Shown one piece after another: positions 1 through 10,591 of a stretch of DNA of 64,000 nt. How positions within the stretch are numbered: position 1 is the first letter of the stretch; each line of letters starts with the position of its first letter. Source of the stretch: Fagopyrum homotropicum (Eukaryota > Streptophyta > Magnoliopsida > Caryophyllales > Polygonaceae); contig BSWB01000004.1 of the NCBI GenBank assembly GCA_033239125.1, positions 29,757,501 through 29,821,500 of the forward strand, given 5' to 3'. The position numbers were made by a program, and so were the translations under genes. A model generated the notes under the pieces. That model did not search any database. It was given only the letters and a program-made list of their open reading frames with translations, and had not been told where the DNA came from.

Positions 1-2
1 AT

Positions 3-2285
3 AGTCAGCTATATGCTAAACTATCCAAGTGTGAGTTCTGGATGTCAGAGGTGGCATTCCTTGGCCATGTAGTGACTGCTGAGGGGATTAAGGTCGACCC
101 AGCGAAGATTGAGTCAGTGTCATCTTGGCAGCCTCCGAAGAGTGTGAAGGAGGTTCGCAGCTTCCTAGGATTGGCAGGTTATTACCGTCGGTTTGTGGAA
201 GGGTTTTCTCTGATCGCCCGACCACTTACTTCCCTCCTACGGAAGACTACTCGGTTCGTATGGTCTGAGCCGTGTCAGCAGAGTTTTGATGAGCTGAAGA
301 GGAGGTTGACGTCTGCTCCGATCTTAACACAGCCTGAGGGTACAGAGGACTTCGTAGTGTACAGTGACGCATCCAAGCTGGGCTTGGAGTGTGTCTTGAT
401 GCAGAGGGGTAAGGTTATAGCATATGCGTCTCGACAGCTGAAGACGTATGAAGAGAACTACCCCACTCATGACCTGGAGTTAGCAGCAGTAGTGCACGCT
501 CTTAAGATCTGGCGTCATTATCTCTATGGAGCGACCTGTCAGATCTTCACAGACCACAAGAGTCTGAAGTACATATTCACTCAGCGGGAGTTGAATAACC
601 GCCAGAGGCGGTGGCTAGAGTTGATCAAGGATTTTGACCTTGAGATCCTTTACCACCCCGGAAAGGCGAATGTAGTTGCTGACGCTTTGAGTCGGAAGAC
701 GCCTCAAGAGAAGGCAATAGCTCGGTTGACAGTACAACCACAGTTACAGAGAGACTTAGCTTGGTTGGAGGTAGAGATCCAGTTCCCCGATACAGCGCAG
801 CAGTTAGCCACCTTAGAGTTACTTCCTGACCTGTTGGGTGAGATCCGACAGAAGCAGGAGACCTGTCCGACTTTGACCCGGATCCGAGACCGGATGTCAC
901 GAGATGAGGCACCTCAGTTCACTATCGGTGCCGATGGAGTGATGAGACGACAGGACCGTGTCTGTGTGCAATCAGACAGTGAGCTGAGACAGAGGATACT
1001 AGGTGAGGCTCATGCTACCCCTTACTCCGTACATCCAGGAGCGAGTAAGATGTATAAGGACGTGAGACGTTCCTTCTAGTGGGGTGGTTTGAAGCCTGAT
1101 GTGGCCCGATATGTAGCCCAGTGTGCGACCTGTCAGCAGGTCAAGATTGAGCATCGTAGATCCGGAGGAGAGCTACACCCACTTCCAGTACCACATTGGA
1201 AGTGGGAGGACATTTCTATGGATTTCGTTACCGGATTGAGGCTCAGCAGAGGTTTTGATGCCATTTGGGTAGTGGTAGACCGCCTGACGAAGACCGCACG
1301 TTTCATTCCGATTAAGGAAACGTGGCCGGTAAACCGTCTAGCAGAGGAGTTCACCAGACACATTGTGAGACTCCATGGAGTACCGAGGACTATCGTCTCC
1401 GACAGGGATGGATGTTTTACCTCGAGGTTCTGGCAGCAGGTACATACTGCTTTGGGTACGAGTCTTCACTTTACCACTGCCTACCACCCACAGACAGACG
1501 GTCAGTCAGAGAGGACCATCCAGACCTTAGAGGACATGTTGCGGGCATGTGTACTAGATTGGGGACATGTATGGCCAAATCACCTCCCACTAGTAGAGTT
1601 TTCATATAATAACAGCTGGCATGCGTCTATTGGGATGGCACCTTATGAGGCTTTGTACGGCCGGAGATGTCATACACCGCTATGTTGGGATGAGCCTAGC
1701 AAGGCTGATGGAGTAGTACCAGATCAGATACAGGACGACATCGCCCGGATTGCCTTAGTCCGGGAGAGGATGTTAGCAGCTCAGAGTCGTCAGAAGTCCT
1801 ACGCCGACAAAAGGCGTCGACCTTTGGAGTTTAGAGTAGGTACACAGGTGTGGTTGAGAGTGTCACCTACGAGGGGAGTTAGACGTTTCGGCATTAAGGG
1901 GAAGCTGAGTCCCCGGTATGTCGGTCCATTCGAGATCGTAGAGAGAGTCGGAGAGGTTGCCTACCGACTAGCACTGCCACCGAGATTAGAGGGAGTACAC
2001 CCAGTTTTTCATGTATATCAGCTGCGAGAGTACATACCGGATCCTAGACACGTCATCAGTCACGAGGACCTGATAGTCGAGCCAGACCACACTTTTGTGG
2101 AGTATCCAGTAGCCGTCCTAGAGCGTAGCGTTAGGCGCCTGCGTTCTAAGGAGATACAGATGCTGAGGATTCAGTGGTCTAGACGAGGAGTTGATGAGGC
2201 TACCTGGGAGACAGAGGAGAGCATTAGACGTAATTATCCTGAGTTCTTTGCGGAGTTAGCCGCTACCTCAGTACCGACGGGTTAG
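3..2285 (+). pseudogene. pol: pol 3' part: RT C-terminus, RNase H, integrase, chromodomain; one nonsense codon
   Basis: The frame is open from the window edge (position 3) to a TAG at 1077-1079 and then continues in the same frame to the stop at 2285. Order of domains: end of RT and connection (YAKLSKCEFW, PPKSVKEVRSFLGLAGYYRR); RNase H with SDAS, LELAAV, FTDHKSL and VADALSR carrying the expected acidic residues; integrase zinc finger (EAH, VHPGA, CATC); integrase core with D in SMDFVTG, D in VSDRDG and E in QSERT; then a chromodomain near WSRRGVDEATWETEESIRR. The TAG replaces a codon that is TGG in element B, between the two halves of the zinc finger. Otherwise this stretch has no frameshift, so A is a young copy. 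The RT active site lies outside the window. Confidence 0.93.
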
Positions 2286-2417
2286 TACTAAGACGAGACC
2301 TTATATGATTTCTGTGATTATATGTTTACATAATTATTTATATGCTTGATGAAGTGAGTAGTTGCTTGCTAGAATATATTCCTCGAAGGGAAAGGTATGG
2401 GGTAGGTATCTTATCCC

Positions 2418-2448
2418 AAGTTTCGGGACGAAACTTTTTTTTAGGGGG
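2418..2448 (+). other. PPT of element A with upstream hairpin
   Basis: A 19-base inverted repeat, AAGTTTCGGGACGAAACTT (2418-2436), is followed by T-rich and AGGGGG sequence that would prime plus-strand DNA synthesis just before the LTR. The same hairpin precedes the PPT in elements B, C, D, E and G. The stretch from the pol stop (2286) to here is AT-rich spacer with nothing else recognisable. Confidence 0.8.
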
Positions 2449-2557
2449 TATTGATGTAAAATCCGAAATTTTTATTCCGTCTTTGTACGTTATAAAATAG
2501 ACCTCGATCTATTAATTCATATCCGTCTACTTAGTTAGACATATTAGGATAAAAATT

Positions 2558-2646
2558 ATCATTTTATGTAGACCTCTTTCACATAAAATGATGGAACTTT
2601 TTATAAGTCTATCATTTTATGTGACTTACCTTCAGATAAAATGATA
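2558..2646. repeat. Two U3 inverted repeats in LTR A
   Basis: ATCATTTTATGT at 2558-2569 is mirrored by ACATAAAATGAT at 2581-2592. A second copy starts ATCATTTTATGTGA at 2611 and is mirrored by an AGATAAAATGAT arm ending near 2645. The same inverted repeat occurs near the start of the LTRs of B, C, D and E, so it is an ancestral U3 feature. Function unknown. Confidence 0.75.
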
Positions 2647-4548
2647 GAACTCGTAACTAAACCTAAACTGTAAAATATTCCGTACCCGGTTATTCCGTAC
2701 ATTAATTTCGGATTCTCGATTCCGAACTACAATTAGTACCGGGCTACGTCTACCTTCGTCCAACAGCTCAGTCCGGGAGTTGCTTGCCCAACACCCCAGT
2801 AGCTTAGCAGCCTTGCCGTCCCAGCCAGCAGCCCAGTCCAACCTTCCGCCTGCTTCAGCCAGCGCTACTCCAGCCCACTGTTGTGCCAGCCCGTGAGCAG
2901 CTCCGGAGTTGCCAGCCCAGCGTCGCTCCAGCCCAGAAGCCACTCGCCCAACTGATATCCGCTCCAGCCCAGAAGCCAATCCCACCTGCTTGTCCGCCAG
3001 TCCAGCCCAGCTGCTTGTCCGCCAGTCCAGCCTTCTGCAGCCTCCAGTTCGGCCCAGCAGCAATTAGTCTTCAGCCCAGCGTCACATTACTCGTACCTCC
3101 TCCTGCTGAACGGCCGTTACAGCTCTTCCCCTTTCTGTAACCGTTCTCTTTCCTATCATATCCCCCGAATCTCGCTCTTCCCTTCTGCGTTTTATTTTCT
3201 GCCGTTTCTGCGTTCCTTTGCTGCTACATCGCCCTTCTGTAATCGATCTGCTGCATCGCCTTCTGCTTCGACCTACTGCACGCCTTCATCGAACCATTGG
3301 ATCTCGACCTGCTGCAGATTTCGACCCTACCGAAACCAGGTTAGTGCATCGACCTTATTTGTCTCCGTCTTCCCTCCGCTTCTGTGCGTTCCCGAGAGCA
3401 ATAACCACCTTCTTGCGCAACCAGCCCTTCGCCGCCTCGAGCCAGCCGAAATAGTCACGCAGCAGCGCTTGCCTCCCTGACTGCAGTGGACCGATCGAGA
3501 CAGTGGCGAGGTTCCTCATTCGCTGCAGTAGGTGAGTCCTTGCCTACTTTCCTTCTGCTTTCCCTTACGTGCGTGTGCCAACTGGAAGTTGAATCTCGTC
3601 TGGGTCCTGCAGTAACTAGCCAAGAGAGGGAGGTGCAACGTTGGAGTCCAAGCAAGCGAGCCGACCGGGATTTACATAGCTGGAAATCGGACCCCAACCG
3701 TTGGTTAGTATTCTCTGTAAACCCGTTAGTAAAGTAGTAGTGCAGTGGAGATTGAATTTTGTTCCAAATCATAACCAGTAGGAATTAACCTTGTGTAGCT
3801 GCTGAGCATATAGACCTAAGGGGAAGAATAATGGACTGCTGTATTTTATGAACAATGGAAAAATAATGGCTGCTGTAAATTCGTTTTACATCCTTCAGCT
3901 TCTAGGTTACCAACAGCCCACCTTGTCGATCAATTATAAAACGTTTGGATAAAGATCCACCGTTGAATTTTCGATATGTTGTAGGCAGATATATGTAGTT
4001 TAGCATATTAAAATTTGGGGAGAATTGAACGGTCGGATTGAAAGTTATGAACTCCCGAAGTTAGGTAGTTGAGCAGTTTTGATAAACTTAAAATTTGGCT
4101 AAGTATAGGAAAGTAGAGTGAAGAACCGACTTTGGGAATTATTATAAAAATATCGGCTGCACAGTTTGGAGAAATTCTTTCTTCTAAGGTTAGATAGAAC
4201 CTCATAGATGATCTAGAGATTTAATTCGGTAATTTTATAAGCTGTTAAGAATTTTATATTTAGAGCCGAAGTTAAACCTTTTTCGTTTCTTCCGGAAAAT
4301 AGAAACGTAGGAAAAATGTCAGTTTCGAACCAAATAAAATTCTAAGAGTTAGGATATAATTTTGGAACTTCAAATAGGAGTTGGACATGAATTTTAGGGT
4401 TTTCGAGAAAATCGGAACCAAGGGTAAAATGGTCATTTTACCCTAAAACTAATATTGTAACTAGTACGTCTTAATACTTATTTGATCTTAGAAGTTTTAG
4501 ACTTCTATCTACGTGAAAGTGTGCTAATACACTTATCGCCTTTGACAG

Positions 4549-5065
4549 GCAACTGAGTGGGTACAGTTTACAGAGCGAGTGGTTATTAAAGAGTCGAGCG
4601 TTATAACAGGTAAGTCCTTTGGGCTTACTTAGCTGACTACTAAATATGAGTATAAATGATGATGGTGGTGTGTGATTGACATGTTAGAGAGATAGGTTGT
4701 GATATATAAATACCGACCTGTATTTTTGGCCTAAGGGTAACGGGCGGTGGCATTCCGCTCAGTAGCTCGCGGGGCGCTGGGGGTTTCTTTCGGGACTAGT
4801 CCACACATGGTTTGTAGTGATGCTACCAAAGGAAGTCCGCTAGACCTACACCAGTTGGATAAGGAACGGAGGCGAGAAGTAATAATAGTTCTCGTGCCAC
4901 AACTTAAATTGAATAATGTGAATCACTTAAATAATAGATAATAATTGGTTGAGTGCCAGCATGATGTTTGTTTATTTCTATTTCTGCTTGTGTTTGTGCT
5001 GTTATCATTTTGCTTATATTTGGTTAGTTAGCTAACTGTTGATATGTTGTTTAGATTTGACACAG
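4549..5065 (+). other. Exon-like block and intron-like unit with structured domain, LTR A
   Basis: An acceptor-like CTTTGACAG ends at 4548. A block of 61 nt (4549-4609) follows and ends in CAG before GTAAGT. The putative intron is 4610-5065, ending TTTGACACAG. Its donor lies in the hairpin GTAAGTCC-TTT-GGGCTTAC (4610-4628). GTGGCA (4747-4752) can pair with TGCCAC (4895-4900), and CGAGAA (4873-4878) with TTCTCG (4889-4894). All parts recur in the other LTR families of the window. Splicing itself is inferred. Confidence 0.6.
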
Positions 5066-5378
5066 GTTAGAGCAGATGCCGAGTGATCCAGATGGTAGTG
5101 GTCAGCCGGGGTGTCGTACTTTAGGACGTTTTGCAGTTTTTGCATTTGTGGGTTTTACAGTTGAACATTGTTTCCTTTCGTACTTTGTTTTATTACTTTT
5201 CCGGCTGTAGTTGATCTGGTCACATTCATGCATTGATAAAAACTATTTTATGATTTCTGGTTTTTCCTTATCTGTGCCTTGTTGTAAGATCAGGTTAAGT
5301 TGTTGTCAAACTAAGGTCGGGACCCACTGTGCGGTCCTAACCAGTAACTCCCTAAGTTGTAAAATTTGGGGTGTTACA

Positions 5379-5610
5379 GAGGATACCTTTTATGATAGGC
5401 TTACCTGATGGGAGTAAGGTAAGAGGGTCTAGAGAGATCTTTGGATGTCCTGTTCGCATGGGAGATCGAGACTGGCTAGTTAATTTTCTAGTCATGCCCT
5501 TAGCTCATGAGGATGTCATTTTAGAGATAGACTGGATGAGGAAACACGGAGCAGTCTTAGACATTGGTAAGAGGACAGTGACCGTTGCCACGGAGGAGGG
5601 CATAGAGTAA
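5379..5610 (+). pseudogene. pol: Protease (PR) C-terminal part of element B pol
   Basis: The frame reads PFMIGLPDGSKVRGSREIFG, then CPVRMGDRDWLVNFLVMP and ILEIDWMRKHGAVLD, typical of the retropepsin region of plant chromoviruses. The catalytic DSGA motif would lie upstream and was separated by the insertion of A. The frame ends at TAA 5608-5610. Between there and 5658 the sequence still resembles the PR-RT linker but is shifted in frame. Confidence 0.85.
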
Positions 5611-5657
5611 TATTCCGAGGGTGGGACCTCGGAAAGTCAGGTACAATTATCAGTGCA

Positions 5658-6551
5658 GTGAGAGCAGCGAGACTGATAGCGCAGGGCTGCGAAGCCTTCT
5701 GGTGTTATGCCATGAAGGAAAGCAAGAGCCTGACTATAGAGGAGATACCTGTTGCATGCGAGTTTGCAGAGGTATTCAGTGACGACCTGCCAGGACTACC
5801 CCCACAGAGGAGCGTTGATTTCAGTATTGACTTGGAGCCGGGCACGAGACCTATCTCGAAGGCCCCGTACCGTATGGCACCTATAGAGCTGCTTGAGCTG
5901 AAGAAGCAGTTAGAGGAGCTAGTAGAGAAGGGTTTTATACGCCCCAGTGTGTCTCCTTGGGGTGCGCCAGTGTTGTTTGTGAAGAAGAAGGACGGATCGA
6001 TGAGGTTGTGCATAGACTACAGAGAGCTGAACAAAGTAACTATCAAGAACAAGTATCCATTGCCACACATAGATGACCTGTTGGATCAGTTGCATGGAGC
6101 GTTTGTGTTCTCGAGGATAGACTTGAGGTCAGGTTACCACCAGTTGAGGGTGAGGGATCAGGACATACCTAAGACGGCATTCCGGACTAGGTATGGTCAT
6201 TATGAGTTCGTAGTAATGCCATTCGGGCTCACTAATGCACCAGCGGTGTTCATGGAGTCGATGAATGGGATATTCATTGACTTCTTAGACCAGTTTGTAG
6301 TGGTCTTCATTGACGACATTCTAGTCTACTCTAGGAGTCGAGAGGAGCATGCCGGACACTTGAGGACAGTACTACAGATTTTACAGGATAGCCAGCTGTA
6401 TGCTAAGCTATCCAAGTGTGAGTTTTGGATGTCAGAGGTGGCTTTCTTGGGTCACGTGGTGACTGCTGAGGGTATTAAGGTCGATCCGGCGAAGATCGAG
6501 TCAGTATCTTCTTGGCAACCTCCTAAGAAAAGGAGGTTCGCAGCTTTCTAG
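5658..6551 (+). pseudogene. pol: Reverse transcriptase domain of element B pol
   Basis: About 297 residues covering the RT fingers and palm. Visible motifs are VDFSIDLEPGTRPISKAPYR, WGAPVLFVKKKDGSMRLCID, FSRIDLRSGYHQLR, FVVMPFGLTNAP and the catalytic FIDDILVYS (the Y-x-D-D equivalent). It ends in the connection region. Compared with element A, a 4-base deletion lies near 6525-6532, which shifts the frame and gives the stop at 6551. The domain has no internal stop, so this lesion and the one near 5608 look recent. Confidence 0.92.
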
Positions 6552-8659
6552 ATTTAGCAGGTTACTACCGCCGGTCTGTGGAAGGGTTCTCTTTGATTGC
6601 CCGACCACTTACTTGTCTTCTGAGGAAGACCACTCGGTTTGTCTGGTCTGAGCCGTGTCAACAGAGTTTTGAGGAGCTGAATAGGAGATTGACGTCCGCT
6701 CCGATTTTAGCACAGCCTGAGGGTATTGATGACTTTGTAGTATACAGTGATGCATCCAAGCTGGGCTTGAGGTGCGTTCTGATGCAGAGGGGTAAGGTCA
6801 TAGCCTATGCGTCTCGACAGTTGAAGACGTATGAGGAGAACTACCCCACACATGATCTGGAGTTGGCTGCAGTAGTCCATGCTCTAAAAATCTGGCGTCA
6901 CTATCTCTATGGGGCGACATGTCAGATCTTTACAGACCACAAGAGTCTGAAGTACATATTCACTCAGAGAGAGTTGAATAATCGCCAGAGGCGGTGGTTA
7001 GAGTTGATCAAGGACTTCGACCTTGAGATCCTTTACCACCCCGGAAAGGCGAATGTGGTAGCTGATGCTTTGAGCCGGAAGACGCCTAGAGAGAGGGCGA
7101 TAGCCCGGTTGACAGTACAGCCACAGTTGCAGAGGGACTTGGCTTGGTTGGAGATAGAGGTTCAGTTTCCTGATACGGATGGTCAGTTGTCTACTATGGA
7201 GTTACTTCCTGATCTGTTGGATGAGATCCGACAAAAGCAGGAGACCTGCCCTACTTTGATCAGGATCCGAGACAGGATGTCTCGAGATGAGGCCCCACAG
7301 TTTACTATTGGTGCAGATGGAGTGATGAGACGTCAGGATCGCGTTTGTGTACCGTCAGACAGTGAGTTGAGACAGAGGATACTAGGTGAGGCTCATGCTA
7401 CCCCATACTCAGTACATCCTGGAGCGAGTAAGATGTACAAGGATGTGAGACGGTCCTTCTGGTGGGGTGGTTTGAAGCCCGATGTGACTCGATATGTAGC
7501 TCAGTGCGCGACCTGCCAGCAGGTCAAGATTGAGCACCGTAGGTCTGGAGGAGAGCTCCACCCACTTCCAGTACCACAGTGGAAGTGGGAGGACATATCT
7601 ATGGATTTTGTCACTGGTTTGAGACTCAGCAGAGTATTTGATGCTATTTGGGTAGTGGTAGACCGCTTGACGAAGACCGCACGTTTCATTCCGATTAAGG
7701 AAACGTGGCCGGTGAGTCGTCTGGCTGAGGAGTTCACCAGGCACATTGTGAGACTCCATGGGGTACCGAGGACTATCGTCTCTGACAGAGATGGACGTTT
7801 TACCTCGAGATTTTGGCAGCAGGTACATACTGCTTTGGGGACGAGTCTCCACTTCACTACAGCCTATCATCCACAGACAGACGGACAGTCTGAGCGGACC
7901 ATTCAGACCTTAGAGGACATGCTTCGGGCGTGTGTACTAGACTGGGGACAGGTATGGCCAGATCATCTTCCACTGGTAGAGTTTTCGTATAATTATAGCT
8001 GGCACGCGTCTATTGAGATGGCTCCTTATGAGGCTTTGTACGGGCGGAGATGTCGTACACCATTATGTTGGGATGAGCCCAGCAGAGTTGATGGAGTAGC
8101 TCCAGATCAGATACAGGATAACATCGCTCGGATTGCCCTAGTCCGAGAGCGAATGTTAGCAGCTCAGAGTCGTCAGAAGTCCTACGCCGACAAAAGGCGT
8201 CGACCTTTGGAGTTTAGAGTGGGTGCTCAGGTGTGGCTGAGAGTGTCACCTACGAGAGGAGTCAGGCGTTTTGGCATTAAGGGGAAGCTGAGTCCCCGAT
8301 ATGTCGGACCTTTCGAGATTTTAGAGAGAGTTGGAGAAGTGGCCTACAGACTAGCACTACCGCCGAGACTAGAGAGTGTCCATCCGGTCTTTCATGTATC
8401 TCAGTTGAGAGAGTACATTCCGGATCCGAGACACGTCATCAGCCATGAGGATGTGACAGTTGAGCCTGACCATACATTTGTAGAGTACCCAGTAGCTGTC
8501 TTGGAACGCAGTACCAGACGTCTGCGATCCAAGGAGATACCTATGCTGAGGATCCAGTGGTCTAGGAGAGGAGCTGATGAGGCCACTTGGGAGACTGAGG
8601 AGAGTATTAGACGTAACTATCCCGAGTTCTTTGCGGGGTTAGAGGTTACTCTTGTGTGA
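6533..8659 (+). pseudogene. pol: RNase H, integrase and chromodomain of element B pol
   Basis: After the frameshift the third frame is open from about 6533 to TGA at 8659, roughly 700 residues. It shows RNase H (YSDASKLGL, LELAAV, FTDHKSLKYIF, VADALSRK), the integrase zinc finger (EAHATPYSVHPG, CATCQQVK), the core with D, D and E in SMDFVTG, VSDRDGRF and QSERT, and the C-terminal chromodomain ending in ATWETEESIRRNYPEFF. In other chromoviruses this domain guides integration to modified chromatin. The first start-like codon is a GTG at 6578, but the real product would be part of a gag-pol polyprotein. Confidence 0.93.
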
Positions 8660-8832
8660 CGAGTTAGTACTCGGATGTTGTGTTGTTTGACCTTTCAGGT
8701 TTTTATATTGATTTGAGTGATTCTGTTTTGTGATACTTTTGTTTGATGCTTGAGTAGTTGTGTAGTGGAAAACGAAAATGTCGAGAGAACTAAAATGTAC
8801 CGGAAGAAATGTGTGAGTAGGAGAGACGTTCT

Positions 8833-8866
8833 AAGTTTCGGGACGAAACTTCTTTTAAGGGGGCAC
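8833..8866 (+). other. PPT of element B with upstream hairpin
   Basis: The hairpin AAGTTTCGGGACGAAACTT (8833-8851) is followed by CTTTTAAGGGGGCAC, the plus-strand primer tract, immediately before the LTR. The 170 bases between the pol stop and here hold nothing else recognisable. Confidence 0.82.
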
Positions 8867-8970
8867 TGATGTAATAACCGAAAATTTTAAGTTCCGGTAA
8901 ACTGATATTAACCAAGGTCCGATGCGACAATCGTAAACAAATAAATAAGTAAAATAAACGAGTTTAGTTC

Positions 8971-9093
8971 TATCATTTTATGTGACCTATATTCGCATAA
9001 AATGATAAATTAAATGACCGGAAATAATTTACGTACGTAAAATAAGAATAATAATAAGTTATAAAATACGGAACTTAATTCCGTATTTTATAA
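8971..9093. repeat. U3 inverted repeats in LTR B, one perfect 15-bp palindrome
   Basis: TATCATTTTATGTGA at 8971 is mirrored by GCATAAAATGATA ending near 9008, the arm shared by several LTR families here. Separately, TTATAAAATACGGAA (9059-9073) is perfectly mirrored by TTCCGTATTTTATAA (9079-9093) across a 5-base loop. The second palindrome contains TATAAAA on both strands and could act as a core promoter. Confidence 0.75.
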
Positions 9094-9159
9094 ACTTCCG
9101 CACTCAATTAACGAGTTACGGATCATTTGTAAAGGGAGAGACGAGATTTAACCCGCTAC

Positions 9160-9237
9160 TAGGCCCAGCCCACTTTCCTAAGCCCATTATTTAACCCCTA
9201 ATTAAACCTAATTAAGATAATTCTAATTTAACCCTAA
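9160..9237 (+). promoter_or_regulatory. Site II and telo-box motifs in LTR B
   Basis: AGGCCCAGCCCAC and AAGCCCATT give three TGGGCY motifs on the minus strand, and AACCCTAA lies at 9230-9237. In plants TGGGCY site II elements and AAACCCTAA telo-boxes occur together upstream of genes active in dividing cells, such as ribosomal protein genes. Their place between the AT-rich U3 and the GC-rich leader fits a promoter. No start site can be read from sequence alone. Confidence 0.5.
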
Positions 9238-9566
9238 TGTGCTCTATTACGCCGCACCTGCCTCCGTCTCGTTTGTACGTACAACAGCGACTAGCGACTA
9301 GCGACATACGCCTCCACCACTCCTCATCGACGCCGGAGCCACCGCCGCTGCCACCAAGCCTGTGCGCCTCCGCCGTCCGCCTCCAGTCGAGCCGGTAAGA
9401 CTCCGGTCCCCTTCTTCCTTCCGTCGTCCTTCTTCCCGTTTTCTGTTTCGCATTCGAAGACTGTAACTCCGTCTCTCTACATTCGGTAACCACAGCAGCA
9501 CCACACTGCCGCTCCCGATCACCCAGGACCTCGCCAACCGCACGCACGGAGCTTCTGTTGATTCCG

Positions 9567-9657
9567 GTAAGAGCCGCATCTCATCCCTCCTCTGTGATCC
9601 TTTTCTGTCCGTAACTCACCTTCCGCTAACCACCACCGAGCCCTGCTGTGTCCTCAG
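9567..9657 (+). other. Candidate 91-nt leader intron in LTR B
   Basis: CCG|GTAAGAG at 9567 is followed by a C/T-rich stretch, a CGCTAAC branch-like site near 9624-9630 and GTCCTCAG|GCG ending at 9657. The next GGTAAG donor (9770) would open a longer intron of about 820 nt that spans the TA-rich part and ends at ATTGACAG|GCG (10591). This is inferred only from splice-site patterns. Confidence 0.35.
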
Positions 9658-10591
9658 GCGACCCCTGCGGTGCTAAATCAGCCAGCGTCCACCACCTCCG
9701 ATCGCAGCAGTAGCAATCGACCACCAGGGCGCCGCCGGAACCCAACCCATCGACGCCGGACTGCAGCCGGTAAGACCCTCCTTCGGTCCTTCTTCCCTCC
9801 TGTGACCTACGAGTATAATTGCGAGATTTTATACGTATATAATTAAAATAGGATACGTATATATTTGAGATTTTATACGTATATATTAGAGTTGGAATAC
9901 GAATATAAACTTAGAATGAGTGCTAGTATACGGTGAGAGTATCTACATACACATATTTGTAAGTATACTGCGGGTTGTATATATATATATATATATACAT
10001 ATGAGAGTTTTATGAGTATAGTACCATGGATACATGCGTATATATATATATATATAAGAATTAGAAGCGGGAAGTTACGATAAAAATAAGTATAAGTTAG
10101 TATAGTGTATATAGGAGTTGTGTATGCCGGGTATATATAAATATACATAAATATATATTATATAAAAATAAAAGTATACCTAAGTAAAGTAAGATTATAC
10201 ATATGGACCGACATATATATAAATCTACTCATACGAACGGGAGTTGCGGAATTGTCATGTATATAGCAATATATATATATATATATTGGTTACGGCTTTA
10301 ATATGAACTGGAGGTAAAGGTTATAGTATGTACCTAAGTATACATACGTTTAGAATAGAGAAAGTAATAAAAGAGAAGTAAAGAGGGATTTTGGTTCTTG
10401 GAAGGATCTTAGAGTGCAACTTATAACTAGTGTAACCATCAAAGAGAATTGATAGTTTCTAAATTAAACTTCTAGAAATTTCGATACCAAGGGTAAAATG
10501 GTCTTTTACCATAAGAGAGCTTTTTCCGTAATTCTTTCACATGAGGTTGGACGTTGAGATGTGATTTTGATACACATGCCTTCATTGACAG

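Larger units (their letters stand above)
1..5378 (+). mobile_element. Element A: Tekay/Del-type Ty3/gypsy retrotransposon, 3' half
   Basis: The window opens inside the reverse transcriptase of this element and runs through RNase H, integrase, chromodomain, polypurine tract and the complete 3' LTR, ending in TTACA at 5378. The next base (5379) continues the protease of a second element (B), so A inserted into B; the right flank is GAGGA and the left flank is outside the window. The integrase C-terminal chromodomain and the long LTR (2924 bp) place it among plant chromoviruses, most likely Tekay/Del; the clade is my recognition of the protein, not a search result. Confidence 0.93.
2455..5378 (+). 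repeat. 3' LTR of element A (2924 bp)
   Basis: It begins TGTAAAATCC after the PPT and ends GGGGTGTTACA. In order it holds two inverted repeats built on ATCATTTTATGT (2558-2646), a C-rich leader-like stretch with many CAGCCCA motifs (about 2750-3130), AT-rich sequence, an exon-like block and intron-like unit (4549-5065), and two short hairpins at the 3' end (5319-5338 and 5350-5371). Short open frames in the C-rich part, such as 2883-3140, look like chance frames. The 5' LTR is outside the window, so insertion age cannot be estimated. Confidence 0.9.

Noticed and set aside
7409..7870. 153-codon minus-strand frame opposite integrase of element B
   Set aside because: Shadow of the integrase coding strand; similar shadows occur at 625-912, 1133-1363 and 30358-30669.
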